Shown: positions 1-9,272, counted from the first letter of the stretch. The stretch: DNA of 64,000 nucleotides from Rhodocyclus tenuis (GCF_014197755.1 NZ_JACIGE010000006.1:1-64000), one strand, 5' to 3'. Translations and numbers: made by a program. Notes: generated by a model from the letters alone, not told the origin.

Positions 1-149
1 ACGCCTGCCGCCTATGCCGAATCACTCATCCGGAAATCGGCTACATTAGCCTCGGACTCTAAAGCTCGCTGCTACTGAAAACGGGGGGACGTCGCCCTGC
101 CCGCATCGCCGCGCAGGGCCTTGCCGTAGGAAATGCTCGGGCTGCCTGT

Positions 150-1667
150 TCAGGCGAAACCACTGCCCAGCTGGCGCCAGTCGATTCCTTGAGTCTCCGG
201 CGCCAGCAGATCCTTCTCGTCGGAAAGGCTTTTGGCCGTTTCGCGCGTATCTTCGGCTTTGTAATTGACGATCTTCTCGTAGTGCATCAACTGGCTGACG
301 ATTCGCTTGAGCGTCGCCGTTTCTACATAGTCGTCGCGCACGTTGATCGAGAAGCCGCTGCTGAAACTGCTGCTGTCGCTGATCTTGAAGACATCGTAGT
401 TGCCGAGGCCGATATCAAGGGTAGCGTTGTTGCGGCTCTTCATGATCGTCGCGGTCAGCGCGGCGCTTTCGCTCTGCGCTGCCCGGATACGCGTGTTGCC
501 GCTGATCACGGTGGTTTTCTGCGAGACCAGATAGTCGAGCTCGCCACTCTTCGTCAATTTGCCGCTGAGGCCGTTGGAAAACTCGCCGCTCATGCTCGCC
601 TGAAAATCGGCGAGTCCGCTCAGCCACTGCTCGCGCGCCGCGGTGAAGGCCGAGGGCAGCGGCTTGGCGGTGCCGCTCGGCGTCGGATAGCTGGAGTGTA
701 GCTGGCTGAAGATGCTCTTGAACTGGCCGACCAGTTGTGCCTCGCCCTGGGCGCGCGCGTTGGCTGCATCGAATTGCTTGAGGTAACGCTCGATCGACGC
801 TTGCTGCTGTGCTTTTGAACCGATGGCCAATGGCTGCGAGAGGTCGACCTTGACCGAAACGTCGCCGTCGATGCCTTTCATGGCAAAGCGTCGGCTGCTA
901 CTGTCGGCGTGAAAATCAAGCGATTTCAGCCCGACGTAGCGTGCCGCTTCGCTCACTTTCAGGTCGACGGAAGCGAGCACGGCCGGGTCAAAATCCATCA
1001 GCCCGGAAACGTCGATGGTCGACAGCGTCGTCTGCTGGCTGGTCGTCGAGTTGCGCCCGATTCCCTGCAGCGCGGTTTCGAAACCTGTGGCAAGGGCGGC
1101 AATCGCCGCGCTTTCTTCCTGCGTCAGCGTCGCCGTGCTGCTGATCTGCACCGACAGGCTGTTGTTGACTTCCTGATGGGTCTGATCAAAAGCGATGGCA
1201 ACCGTCACTTGCTTGTTTGAGGTGGTCGTGAGCGTGAGGCTGATCGTGTTTTCGGCGTACTGCGCTTTCCATACGGCATCGGCGGCGCTGACGCCGGCTG
1301 TGCCGCCCGAAATATAGTTCGTACCCACCTGACTGTAAGCAGTCTGCGTGCTCGAAAAACGTCCGAGCAGCGAGCTCCCGAGCCCTTTGAGCAATGCGGA
1401 AATACCACCGTTACCGGCGCTCGCACGAAGATTGCCGCGCATCACCTCGCTGATGTCGTCGTTTGCCGACGAAGCCCAGGAGTAGCGCATTTGCGGAAAC
1501 GAATAGGTGGGATCTACCGCCGCCGAAGTGGCCTGCAGCGAGACATTCGACGCGGCGACCGTTCCGTCAGTGCTGCTCGCCGCGCTTGGCGAAGTCGTCG
1601 CAGTGTTGATCGTCGCGCTGCTCAACGACTGGCTGAGACTGGCAAGGGATACGGCGGCAATGGACAT
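150..1667 (-). CDS. Conserved-type protein of unknown function behind a flagellar-type promoter
   Basis: I do not recognise a named family; the 505-residue product resembles, from memory only, long Ser/Ala-rich hypothetical proteins of Pseudomonas and relatives. The first 45 residues are Ser/Thr/Ala-rich, with no clear signal peptide or membrane span. The rest looks globular and mixed, with several Gln/Ser-rich segments. An upstream ATG at 1694 is open in frame, but a sigma-28-like promoter (1698-1724) would start transcription near 1691. The ATG at 1667 (protein begins MSIAAVSLAS) is therefore preferred, leaving a leader of about 24 nt. Nothing adjacent is flagellar, so the link to motility rests on the promoter alone. 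Confidence 0.7.
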   Translation of the reverse strand: MSIAAVSLASLSQSLSSATINTATTSPSAASSTDGTVAASNVSLQATSAAVDPTYSFPQMRYSWASSANDDISEVMRGNLRASAGNGGISALLKGLGSSLLGRFSSTQTAYSQVGTNYISGGTAGVSAADAVWKAQYAENTISLTLTTTSNKQVTVAIAFDQTHQEVNNSLSVQISSTATLTQEESAAIAALATGFETALQGIGRNSTTSQQTTLSTIDVSGLMDFDPAVLASVDLKVSEAARYVGLKSLDFHADSSSRRFAMKGIDGDVSVKVDLSQPLAIGSKAQQQASIERYLKQFDAANARAQGEAQLVGQFKSIFSQLHSSYPTPSGTAKPLPSAFTAAREQWLSGLADFQASMSGEFSNGLSGKLTKSGELDYLVSQKTTVISGNTRIRAAQSESAALTATIMKSRNNATLDIGLGNYDVFKISDSSSFSSGFSINVRDDYVETATLKRIVSQLMHYEKIVNYKAEDTRETAKSLSDEKDLLAPETQGIDWRQLGSGFA

Positions 1668-1697
1668 GGCAAGGCTCACTGAGCGGCAATACACGGG

Positions 1698-1724
1698 TTA
1701 TCGGCGCGAACGCCGTAAAGTTGA
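1698..1724 (-). promoter_or_regulatory. Sigma-28 (FliA)-type promoter
   Basis: Read on the minus strand the sequence is TCAACTTT, 11 nt, GCCGATAA. The second box equals the FliA -10 consensus exactly, the first is close to the -35 consensus (TAAAGTTT in enterics, TCAAG-type in pseudomonads), and the 11-nt spacer is the standard one. It faces the gene ending at 150 and decides its start codon. Transcription is predicted near 1691. Confidence 0.7.
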
Positions 1725-1916
1725 CCATAAATCTGCAACGGCAGAGCCGGTTGTTGACGCCGCGCCGGCATCGGCACGCTGAAAGCGCAAGAGCTGTCAG
1801 CACATCAAGGCACAGGTGCTGGGGCGACCTCACCGGGAATCATTTCTGGCGGAACAGCAGCAACGAAAGGCACTCGCGTCAGTTTTCCAGGCTTGCGAAC
1901 GCGACCAATCGACGCC

Positions 1917-2189
1917 TTAGCCTGCCGCCGTTCCTGCCAAACCTCCTTGCCGTTTACGCATGGCGGCATCCCATTCGGCCCGGATTACCCAGTGCGCGGC
2001 CCACTCGACCAGTTATGCATCGGCATCGTACGATGCAATACCGTATCCCTGAGCGCAGTCGCAACCACATTGGATCAGCAAGGCTTCGTGCTCGGCCGTC
2101 TCGATGCCATCTGCAATTACTTATCGCCCGAGACTATGCGCCATCGCGATGATGCTCTCGACCAGTGCCTGATCGTCAGGGTTATCAAA
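1917..2189 (-). pseudogene. Remnant of the C-terminal end of an EAL-domain (c-di-GMP phosphodiesterase) gene
   Basis: One minus-strand frame reads DDQALVESIIAMAHSLGR, stop, VIADGIETAEHEALLIQCG, then CDCAQGYGIAS. This follows the conserved end of EAL domains (IIALAHSLGLKVVAEGVET... GCDxxQGY). In-frame TAA codons lie at 2121-2123 and 2013-2015 before the final stop at 1917-1919. Everything upstream of the DDQALVESII segment, including the EAL catalytic motif, is missing, and the remnant abuts the 3' end of a broken chrA. It cannot encode an enzyme. Confidence 0.75.
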
Positions 2190-2206
2190 AGTGACTCAGT
2201 TTTAGG

Positions 2207-3441
2207 TCACCCTTGGCCGACGAAATTTCGGGGGATGCCCAGCGCACCCGCCAGCGCCGCCAGACCAACGACCAGCACCGGCGGCAGTCGGGCGAAAACG
2301 AGCAGGCCATAGGCGGCCAGCGCCAGAGCGAAATCGGCGGGCGAATGGAGGGCACTGGTGCACACCGGATCGTAGAGCGCCGCCGCGAGAATGCCGACGA
2401 CGGCGGCGTTGACGCCGCCCATCGCCTGACGGATGCCCGCCCGCTGGCGCAGGGCATCCCAGAACGGCAAGGTCCCGGCCATCAGCAGGAAAGCGGGAAG
2501 AAAGATCGCCAGCAGCAGAACGATTCCGCCCAGCCAGCCGCCCAGAGGAGCAGGCATCACGGCGCCGAGGAAGGCGGCAAGGGGCCGGGTACGGCCTGCG
2601 CGGCGCCGTAGCCGGCAAGGAAGGTATCGTTGCCGACCCATCCGGGCGGAACGACAGTCGCCTGCAACAGCGGCAGGACGACATGGCCGCCACCGAAAAC
2701 CAGCGCGCCAGCCTGATAGAAGCCCGTGATCGCCGACAGCGCCGGCAAACCGCTCAGCGCCGCGACGAGTGGCAGGCCGAACAGCAGCACCGCAAAGATC
2801 GCAAGCAGGACGGCGCTCACCCGGCGGCTGACGCCGTAGCTGGCAGATTCACCAGCGGCTGGCGGCGGCAGCGACACCCATCGCCAGCCGATCAGCCCAC
2901 CGAGGACGATGGCCAGAATCTGGCCGAAGGCCGAGGCGAGCGCCAGTACCAGCAGCGCCGCGCCGATGGCAATCGCCGCGCGCAGGCGGTCGGGACACAG
3001 CGATCTGGCCATGCCCTGGACGGCTTGTGCGACGACGGCAACGGCCATCACCATCAGGCCATGAACGGCGCCGGATTGCGCCAGCCCGGAAGCGCCAAGC
3101 ACGCCGAAGGCGAAGAGCATGAGCGCGATCGCCGACGGCAGCGTAAAGCCAAGCCAGGCGGCCAAGGCGCCCAGCCAGCCGGCCCGCCCGAGCCCCAGCG
3201 CCATGCCCACCTGACTGCTCGCTGGGCCGGGCAGAAACTGGCACAGGGCCACCAGATCGGAGTAGCTGCGGTCGTCGAGCCACTGCCGGCGCTCGACAAA
3301 CTCGGAACGGAAATAGCCCAGATGCGCGATCGGACCGCCAAACGAGGTGAGTCCCAGTTTGAGGAAAGCGCCGAAGACTTCGGCTGCGCTGCCGCTGCGC
3401 GCCGTCTTGCCGACCATGCCCGACCCGGTATCGTCACTCAT
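2207..3441 (-). pseudogene. chrA: Chromate transporter (ChrA/CHR family), frameshifted
   Basis: CHR-family transporters export chromate across the inner membrane. The N-terminal part (start ATG 3441, about 295 residues) has the family landmarks FLKLGLTSFGGPIAHLGYF, LCQFLPGPASSQVGMALG and YGAAQAVPGPL. After that last motif the frame is lost: the continuation AAFLGAVMPAPLGGWLGG lies in another frame and runs to 2207. Relative to the usual GPLFTFAAFLGA junction, about ten nucleotides near 2580-2590 appear deleted. The first frame stops at 2557. As written the product lacks its last membrane helices and is probably inactive. A sequencing error is less likely than for a one-base slip but is not excluded. 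Confidence 0.85.
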
Positions 3442-3493
3442 GCCTGAAACCCTTGCGCGCGCCCATGACGAAAACACTCCGTTTCTTCAGCGG

Positions 3494-4801
3494 CTATTCA
3501 AGCTGCCGCGCCATATCCTTGATGACGGCGTAGAGAATTGTCCTGAGACAGCGCGCCTCGGCCGCCATGGTAAGCGAGAGTTCCGGGCGCGCCTGCGCAA
3601 TGCGCGCATTCTCGGCCTCGACCTCGGCGAAAAGCGCTTCCGCCTCGCGCATGACGCGAGCGCGCAGATTCTCCAGCAGGCGCCCGGCCGTGCCTCTTGC
3701 CAGATTCAGCGCTGTGCCGGCCTCAAGCAGCAGCGAACGGCCAATATCCGAAAAGTGACGCACACCCTGGATCGGCCACGCCAGTTCGCTCTGCGTTGGC
3801 CACGCCTTCTTGTCGAACGCGGCGGTATCGTAAGCGGCAACACTGAGCAGGTCATAGAACGGCGCCAGCTGAATCCCTTCGTGCGAGACCAGAAAGCTCA
3901 GGTTCTTCAGATGGGCATCGCTGTTGCCGACGAGCACGTTGAAAACCAGCCAGCCAAAGAGCCGGGCGCGAGCGACCGCCGGACTGCGGCAAGCGTTCGC
4001 CAGTGCGGCGAGACTTGCCATGCTGCCTTGGCTGTACTTGAAGCTGCGATCAAGCCCGAGCAGCTGGCAAGCATCGATAACGTGCCGGCGTTGCCAGCCC
4101 TGTGCATCCGCAAACCGGTCAAATCGATTGATCAGATACACCGGTGACGGCACATAGCGCCGATGAACATCAGGCACGTCGAGGCCAAGCCGCCGCGCGA
4201 GACGCATCACGAACCACTCGTTGATCACGGAATGGCGGTAGTCCGCATCCGGGTGGTCGGGCTTCAGGATATGCGTCGATGGGCTGGCGCCGGCGGGTTC
4301 AAACAGCGCCCCTTCCTGCAAGACGACCGCCAGCTTGTGCTGGGCGCCAGCGAGCGACATGCGTTTGCTGGCCGCGTGCGTCAGCGGCGCCGTGGGTAAC
4401 TGGCGAATACGCTGTTCGAGAAGCTCATCGGGCAAGGCGCGCAAGGCGTTGGCGGATTGTGCCCCCGCCAGCGGCGACAGGAGCGTCAGCGATCCTGCCG
4501 ATTCGGCGCCATACCAGGCGAGCAGGCCGAAGGCATCTGCCGCCTCAAGCCTGGCGTCGCTGGCAAGCAAAGCGCGTTGCCCTTCTTCGGGCAGCAGATT
4601 GTCGAAATACCATTGCACCGGGCGGCGGCTGGCGCCATCCAGCAAGGGCTCGGCTGCGAGCGGCAGATGCGGGCTGAGCGCAAAGCATTGCGGGTTGTCC
4701 AGCCACGCGCGAGCGTACTGAAAGCTCCAAAGGCCACCCACTTCCTGCAGGCTGCCGACCTCGATCTGATTAATGGAGGCGCGCAAGGAGCGGCCATTCA
4801 T
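3494..4801 (-). CDS. hipA: HipA-family serine/threonine kinase toxin
   Basis: The 435-residue product matches HipA kinases, which in E. coli phosphorylate the glutamyl-tRNA synthetase GltX and cause growth arrest and persistence. The N-terminal couple_hipA region (SLQEVGGLWSFQYARAWLD, PVQWYFDNLLPEE) is followed by the kinase core. This includes HILKPD (lysine side of the ATP site), NEWFVMRLARRLGLDVP, VYLINRFDR and the catalytic-loop segment GNSDAHLKNLSF, with Asp near residue 295. The key residues look intact. It overlaps hipB by 4 nt (ATGA), the antitoxin being translated first. A GltX gene, the known target in E. coli, occurs at 45.9 kb, but targets of HipA homologues differ and this one is unknown. 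Confidence 0.9.
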   Translation of the reverse strand: MNGRSLRASINQIEVGSLQEVGGLWSFQYARAWLDNPQCFALSPHLPLAAEPLLDGASRRPVQWYFDNLLPEEGQRALLASDARLEAADAFGLLAWYGAESAGSLTLLSPLAGAQSANALRALPDELLEQRIRQLPTAPLTHAASKRMSLAGAQHKLAVVLQEGALFEPAGASPSTHILKPDHPDADYRHSVINEWFVMRLARRLGLDVPDVHRRYVPSPVYLINRFDRFADAQGWQRRHVIDACQLLGLDRSFKYSQGSMASLAALANACRSPAVARARLFGWLVFNVLVGNSDAHLKNLSFLVSHEGIQLAPFYDLLSVAAYDTAAFDKKAWPTQSELAWPIQGVRHFSDIGRSLLLEAGTALNLARGTAGRLLENLRARVMREAEALFAEVEAENARIAQARPELSLTMAAEARCLRTILYAVIKDMARQLE

Positions 4802-5064
4802 GGCTTGTCCCTGCCCTCTGGGTGTTCGGCCATATAGTTGGCAACGTTCTCCGGCACGTCGACCATCACCCGGATACCAAGGCCTTCAAGCACCTGAAAC
4901 AGTTTTCCCCAGTGCACGGAATCGCTACCGCGCTCGATCTTGCCCAGAAAATTTTCACTGACGCCGATGCTGCCAGCTGCGTCGTCCTGGCGGATCTTCT
5001 GGGTCTTGCGACTGGCGCGAACGACCTTGCCGATGGCGGCTGCATTGTCGATGGCGATCTTCAT
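4798..5064 (-). CDS. hipB: HipB-like XRE antitoxin and autorepressor
   Basis: An 88-residue helix-turn-helix protein of the XRE/Cro family. Residues about 8-65 carry the HTH (IGKVVRASRKTQKIRQDDAA, SENFLGKIERGSDSVHWGKL). The C-terminal tail (VANYMAEHPEGRDKP) is the segment that in HipB partners contacts the toxin. It is expected to neutralise HipA and to repress the operon by binding the palindromes at 5069-5190. The first palindrome contains this gene's GAGG Shine-Dalgarno sequence, so bound repressor would sit on the translation start region. The overlap with hipA implies translational coupling. Confidence 0.88.
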   Translation of the reverse strand: MKIAIDNAAAIGKVVRASRKTQKIRQDDAAGSIGVSENFLGKIERGSDSVHWGKLFQVLEGLGIRVMVDVPENVANYMAEHPEGRDKP

Positions 5065-5068
5065 GATG

Positions 5069-5090
5069 AATCCTCACGTTTATGAGGATT
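5069..5090. promoter_or_regulatory. hipBA operator O1
   Basis: A 22-bp inverted repeat with perfect outer arms ATCCTCA and TGAGGAT (N6 between). It starts 5 bp upstream of the hipB ATG and overlaps the hipB ribosome-binding site. Two more copies follow at +50 and +100 bp. Confidence 0.8.
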
Positions 5091-5118
5091 CTGGACCAAA
5101 GCCGGCGCCTTGGCAAGA

Positions 5119-5140
5119 AATCCTTTCGATCGTGAGGATT
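5119..5140. promoter_or_regulatory. hipBA operator O2
   Basis: Second copy of the palindrome, slightly degenerate in its left arm (AATCCTTT...GTGAGGATT). It begins exactly 50 bp after O1. It lies where a hipBA promoter would be expected. Confidence 0.75.
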
Positions 5141-5168
5141 ATATCCAAAGAGCCAATCACCGGGCCAT

Positions 5169-5190
5169 AAACCTCACGAACATGAGGATT
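5169..5190. promoter_or_regulatory. hipBA operator O3
   Basis: Third copy (AAACCTCA...ATGAGGATT), again exactly 50 bp on from O2. It lies about 110 bp before the upp start codon, so HipB bound here could also affect upp-uraA transcription; that is inference. Confidence 0.75.
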
Positions 5191-5297
5191 TTGCATCGAC
5201 AGATCCCGGCTGCAAGGTTCATCGCTTGCCCGAAGTGCGTGCAGCCGGCGAATCGATTACCCTTCGCGCTTTTACGCAAACGCACGCGAGGAAGCTC

Positions 5298-5930
5298 ATG
5301 CCGGTGATCGAAGTCCGCCACCCTCTGGTCAAACACAAGATTGGGCTGATGCGCGAAGGCGAGATCAGCACCAAGAAATTCCGCGAGCTGACCGCCGAAC
5401 TGGCGCGCCTGCTCAGCTACGAAGCCTGCCGCGACTTCGAACTCGAAAGCTGTCGCATCAAGGGCTGGTGCGGCGAGGTCGAAATCGAGCAGATCAAGGG
5501 CAAGAAGGTCACCGTCGTGCCGATCCTGCGCGCCGGCATCGGCATGCTCGACGGCGTGCTCGACCTGATCCCGAGCGCCCGCGTCAGCGTCGTCGGCATT
5601 GCCCGCAACCATGAAACGCTGATCCCCGAACCCTACTTCGAACGCTTCGTCGGCAAGCTCGACGAGCGTCTGGCGATCATCATCGACCCGATGCTGGCCA
5701 CCGGCGGCTCGCTGATCGCCACCATCGACATGTTGAAGCGCAAGGGCTGTCAGCACATCAAGGCGCTGGTGCTCGTCGCCGCGCCCGAGGGCATCGCGGC
5801 GCTCAACGCGGCGCATCCCGAAGTGGAAATCTTCACCGCTGCCATCGACAGCCACCTCGACGCGCAGGGCTACATCATTCCCGGACTGGGCGACGCCGGC
5901 GACAAGATTTTCGGAACCAAGGAAGCATGA
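5298..5930 (+). CDS. upp: Uracil phosphoribosyltransferase
   Basis: Cytosolic salvage enzyme converting uracil and PRPP to UMP. The 210-residue protein is the normal length for Upp (208 in E. coli). It shows [13 protein letters not shown] and the PRPP-binding loop [18 protein letters not shown], ending in a typical uracil-binding region ([17 protein letters not shown]). An in-frame ATG exists at 5226, but the ATG at 5298 follows a GAGGAAG ribosome-binding site and gives the family N-terminus [16 protein letters not shown]. The stop overlaps the uraA start (ATGA), so synthesis of enzyme and permease is coupled. Confidence 0.95.
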   Translation: MPVIEVRHPLVKHKIGLMREGEISTKKFRELTAELARLLSYEACRDFELESCRIKGWCGEVEIEQIKGKKVTVVPILRAGIGMLDGVLDLIPSARVSVVGIARNHETLIPEPYFERFVGKLDERLAIIIDPMLATGGSLIATIDMLKRKGCQHIKALVLVAAPEGIAALNAAHPEVEIFTAAIDSHLDAQGYIIPGLGDAGDKIFGTKEA

Positions 5931-7153
5931 ACGCGACGCCAGACCCCGTCTGGAGAACCGCACTCTCGGGTGCGCAGATCCTTTTCGTCGCCTTCGGCGC
6001 GACGGTGCTGGTGCCGCTGCTCACCGGCCTCAATCCAAGCCTTGCGCTGCTCGGCGCCGGCGTCGGCACGCTGATTTTCCAGATCTGCACCAGGCGGCAG
6101 GTGCCGATCTACCTCGGCTCCAGCTTCGCCTTCATCGCGCCGATCATCTACTCGGTGCAAACCTGGGGAATGCCGGCGACGCTCGGCGCGCTCGCCTCTG
6201 CCAGCCTTTTCTACTATGTCGCCGCCGCGCTGGTGAAATGGCGCGGCGTCGGCTTCATCCACCACCTGCTGCCACCGGTGGTGATCGGCCCGGTGGTGAT
6301 GGTGATCGGCCTGGGCCTCGCGCAGGTGGCGGTCAGCATGGCCACCGGCAAGGCCGGCGAGCAGCAGGTGGTGCCTTACGATACGGCCATCGCCGTCGCC
6401 GCCATTTCGCTGCTGGCGACGATGCTCACCGCCATCCGCGCGCGCGGGCTGTTGAAGCTGGTGCCGATCCTCGTAGGCGTCGTCGTCGGTTACGTCGTCT
6501 CGCTGCTGCTCGGCATTGTCGACTTCAGCAAGCTGCACGACGCAGCGTGGATCGCGCTGCCGGCCTTCGGCACGCCCGAGTTCAACCTCGCCGCAATCCT
6601 GTTCATGATCCCGGTGGCGATCGCGCCGATCGTCGAACACGTCGGCGGCGTTCTTGCCATCGGCTCGGTCAGCGGCAAGGACTACACGCAAAACCCCGGC
6701 CTGCACCGCACGCTGCTTGGCGACGGCCTGGCGGTGAATGTGGTCGGCCTGTTCGGCGGTCCGCCGGTGACCACCTACGGCGAAGTCACCGGCGCGGTCA
6801 TGCTGACCAGGAACTACAACCCGGTGGTGATGACCTGGGCGGCCTGCTTAGCCATCCTGATGGCTTTCGTCGGCAAGTTCGGCGCGCTGCTGCAGACGAT
6901 CCCGATGCCGGTGATGGGCGGCATCATGGTGCTGCTGTTCGGCTCGATCGCCGGTATCGGCCTGAAGACGCTGATGGACGCGCGCGTAAACCTCGCCAGC
7001 GCGCGCAACCTGTGCATCGTCTCGGTGACGCTGGTTACCGGCATCGGCGGACTCGGCATCCATATCGGCAGCTTCTCGCTGCAGGGAATCAGCCTGTGCG
7101 GCGTACTCGCCGTAGTGCTCAATCTCGTGCTGCCGGCCGACGCGAAAGAGTAA
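5927..7153 (+). CDS. uraA: Uracil permease (NCS2 family)
   Basis: Inner-membrane uracil:proton symporter of 408 residues. It has the NCS2 signatures [10 protein letters not shown] near residue 65, [17 protein letters not shown] around 235-255 (the conserved glutamate of the substrate site) and [10 protein letters not shown] near 290. Hydrophobic segments fit the 14-helix fold. It follows upp with a 4-nt overlap, the usual arrangement in which imported uracil is trapped as UMP. No regulatory signal is visible between the two genes. Confidence 0.95.
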   Translation: MNATPDPVWRTALSGAQILFVAFGATVLVPLLTGLNPSLALLGAGVGTLIFQICTRRQVPIYLGSSFAFIAPIIYSVQTWGMPATLGALASASLFYYVAAALVKWRGVGFIHHLLPPVVIGPVVMVIGLGLAQVAVSMATGKAGEQQVVPYDTAIAVAAISLLATMLTAIRARGLLKLVPILVGVVVGYVVSLLLGIVDFSKLHDAAWIALPAFGTPEFNLAAILFMIPVAIAPIVEHVGGVLAIGSVSGKDYTQNPGLHRTLLGDGLAVNVVGLFGGPPVTTYGEVTGAVMLTRNYNPVVMTWAACLAILMAFVGKFGALLQTIPMPVMGGIMVLLFGSIAGIGLKTLMDARVNLASARNLCIVSVTLVTGIGGLGIHIGSFSLQGISLCGVLAVVLNLVLPADAKE

Positions 7154-7207
7154 AAATCCGCTGGCAAACCGGCCACTCGCTGTCGCCTCGCCGGCCGCGG
7201 GTGATTT

Positions 7208-7237
7208 CCGGTCCATTTTTACCGGTTTTTTATACCG
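7208..7237 (+). promoter_or_regulatory. Possible KdpE site or weak uraA terminator
   Basis: Two T-rich half-sites in direct repeat, TTTTTACCGG and TTTTTTATACCG, lie about 80-100 bp upstream of the kdp operon. They resemble the T-rich paired half-sites bound by KdpE in E. coli. The same stretch can form CCGGT (7208-7212) paired with ACCGG (7221-7225) followed by six T, which could end uraA transcription. The two readings are not exclusive. Confidence 0.35.
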
Positions 7238-7315
7238 CGCAGCTCTCTTTTATCAGGAATTACACAGCGATTTTCCTAGGATGTCCGTGCTGAAAAAACC
7301 TCACGGAGCTTTCCC

Positions 7316-7408
7316 ATGGATGTCGTATTTATCGCCGCTTTCGGGCTCTGCTATGCCCTGATGCTCGGCCTCGCCGTCGGCTGTGCCCGGCTCGGAGGCC
7401 GCCAATGA
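7316..7408 (+). CDS. 30-residue membrane peptide at the head of the kdp operon
   Basis: A 30-codon frame (begins [17 protein letters not shown], ends GCARLGGRQ) with one hydrophobic segment and a positively charged C-terminus. It overlaps kdpF by 4 nt (ATGA), which argues that it is translated. Similar tiny proteins precede kdpF in other proteobacterial kdp operons as far as I recall; their function is not known to me. It may be an accessory subunit of KdpFABC or act only in translational coupling. No strong Shine-Dalgarno is seen (ACGGAGCT, 9 nt before the ATG, is the best). Confidence 0.6.
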   Translation: MDVVFIAAFGLCYALMLGLAVGCARLGGRQ

Positions 7409-7497
7409 ACTGGCTTTACCTTCTTGGCGCCGTCATCGCCGGCGCGCTCATGATCTATCTGCTGGCGGCCCTGCTGGCGCCGGAGGATTTCTCATGA
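7405..7497 (+). CDS. kdpF: K+-transporting ATPase subunit KdpF
   Basis: A 30-residue single-span protein ([20 protein letters not shown], then AALLAPEDF). It has the size, hydrophobicity and ending typical of KdpF, which stabilises the KdpABC complex in the inner membrane. It overlaps both neighbours by 4 nt (ATGA junctions). Confidence 0.85.
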   Translation: MNWLYLLGAVIAGALMIYLLAALLAPEDFS

Positions 7498-9272
7498 GCG
7501 ACCACGCCTGGCTGCTGCTGGCCGCCTTCCTGCTGGTGCTCTTCGTTGCCGGCAAAGCACTGGCAATGTACATCGTCCGCGTCATGGACGGCCGCTTGCG
7601 CGTCTGCGGTGCCATCGAGCGGCCGCTCTTTCGCTGGTGCGGCATCCGCGCCGGCGAGGAAAGCGGCTGGCTCGCCTACGCCGCGGCGCTGCTGCTCTTC
7701 AACCTGCTCGGTCTGCTCGCGGTGTACGCCTTGCAGCGTCTGCAGGTTTTCCTGCCGCTCAATCCGCAGGGCTTCGCCGGCGTCAGCCCCGATTCCGCGT
7801 TAAATACCGCCATCAGCTTCGTCGCCAATACCAACTGGCAGGGCTACGGCGGCGAAACGACGATGAGCTACCTGACGCAGATGCTCGGGCTGACGGTGCA
7901 GAACTTCCTCTCGGCGGCGACCGGCATCGTCGTCGCCATTGCATTGATCCGCGGCTTCGTCCGCCATTCGGCAAAGACCATCGGCAACGCCTGGGTCGAT
8001 CTGACTCGCGTCACCCTGTTCATCCTGCTGCCGCTGTCTTTCGCGATCGCAATCGGGCTCGCCAGCCAGGGGGTGATCCAGAACTTCAGCGCCTACAAGG
8101 AAGTGGCGACGCTCGATACGGTGCACTACGTGCAGCCCAAGCTCGACGCCGCCGGCCAGCCGGCCGTCGATGCCGCCGGGCAGGCTCTGAGCGACAGCGT
8201 CAGCACGCAGACACAGACGCTGGCGATGGGGCCGGTTGCCTCGCAGGAGGCGATCAAGATGCTCGGCACCAACGGCGGCGGTTTCTTCAACGCCAACTCG
8301 GCGCACCCCTTCGAGAACCCGACGCCGCTCGCCAACTTCATCGAGATGCTGGCGATCTTCCTGATCCCCTGCGCGCTGTGTTTCGTTTTCGGCGAAATGG
8401 TCGGCGACCGGCGCCAGGGCTGGGCGGTGCTGGCAGCGATGACGCTGCTCTTCGTCACACTTGCCGTCGCCGCAATGAGCTTCGAGCAGCAGGCCAATCC
8501 GCTGCTCACGGCGCTCGGCGTCGATCCGGCCGGCGGCAACATGGAAGGCAAGGAGGCGCGCTTCGGCATTGCCGATTCGGCGCTGTTCGCGGCGATCACC
8601 ACTGCGGCCTCATGCGGCGCCGTCAATGCCATGCACGACTCGTTCTCGCCGCTCGGTGGCATGGTGCCGCTGGTGGCGATGCAGCTCGGCGAAGTCGTTT
8701 TCGGCGGCACCGGCACCGGCCTCTACGGCATGCTCGCCTTTGCCGTGCTGGCGGTGTTCATCGCCGGGCTGATGGTCGGCCGCACGCCCGAATACCTCGG
8801 CAAGAAGATCGAGGCGCACGAGATGAAGATGACCTCGCTGGCCATTCTGGTGACGCCGCTGCTGGTGCTGCTCGGCACCGCCGTCGCCGCCAGCGTCGAC
8901 GCCGGTCGCGTCGGCGTCGCCAATCCGGGGGCGCACGGCTTCTCCGAAATTCTCTACGCCTTCACCTCGGCGGCCAACAACAACGGCAGCGCCTTCGCCG
9001 GGCTGTCGGCCAACACGCCTTTCTACAACGTCATGCTCGGCATCGCCATGTGGTTCGGCCGCTTCGGCGTGATCGTTCCGGTGCTGGCGATGGCCGGCTC
9101 GCTGGCGGCAAAGAAACGCCTTACCGCCGGCAGCGGCACGCTGCCAACGCACGGTCCGCTGTTCGTCGGCCTGCTCGTCGGCGTCGTGCTGCTGGTCGGC
9201 CTGCTCAACTACATACCGGCGCTGGCGCTGGGGCCCATCGTCGAGCACCTGCAGCTGTGGGTCGCGCGCTGA
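7494..9272 (+). CDS. kdpA: K+-transporting ATPase subunit KdpA (channel-like)
   Basis: Potassium-selective membrane subunit of the high-affinity KdpFABC pump, 592 residues. Selectivity-filter-like loops are visible: [10 protein letters not shown] near residue 110, [20 protein letters not shown] near 260, [16 protein letters not shown] near 375 and [11 protein letters not shown] near 495. The ATG at 7494 overlaps the kdpF stop and gives the standard start [12 protein letters not shown]; an upstream in-frame ATG at 7383 lies inside kdpF and is rejected. Transcribed with the rest of the kdp genes. Confidence 0.97.
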   Translation: MSDHAWLLLAAFLLVLFVAGKALAMYIVRVMDGRLRVCGAIERPLFRWCGIRAGEESGWLAYAAALLLFNLLGLLAVYALQRLQVFLPLNPQGFAGVSPDSALNTAISFVANTNWQGYGGETTMSYLTQMLGLTVQNFLSAATGIVVAIALIRGFVRHSAKTIGNAWVDLTRVTLFILLPLSFAIAIGLASQGVIQNFSAYKEVATLDTVHYVQPKLDAAGQPAVDAAGQALSDSVSTQTQTLAMGPVASQEAIKMLGTNGGGFFNANSAHPFENPTPLANFIEMLAIFLIPCALCFVFGEMVGDRRQGWAVLAAMTLLFVTLAVAAMSFEQQANPLLTALGVDPAGGNMEGKEARFGIADSALFAAITTAASCGAVNAMHDSFSPLGGMVPLVAMQLGEVVFGGTGTGLYGMLAFAVLAVFIAGLMVGRTPEYLGKKIEAHEMKMTSLAILVTPLLVLLGTAVAASVDAGRVGVANPGAHGFSEILYAFTSAANNNGSAFAGLSANTPFYNVMLGIAMWFGRFGVIVPVLAMAGSLAAKKRLTAGSGTLPTHGPLFVGLLVGVVLLVGLLNYIPALALGPIVEHLQLWVAR

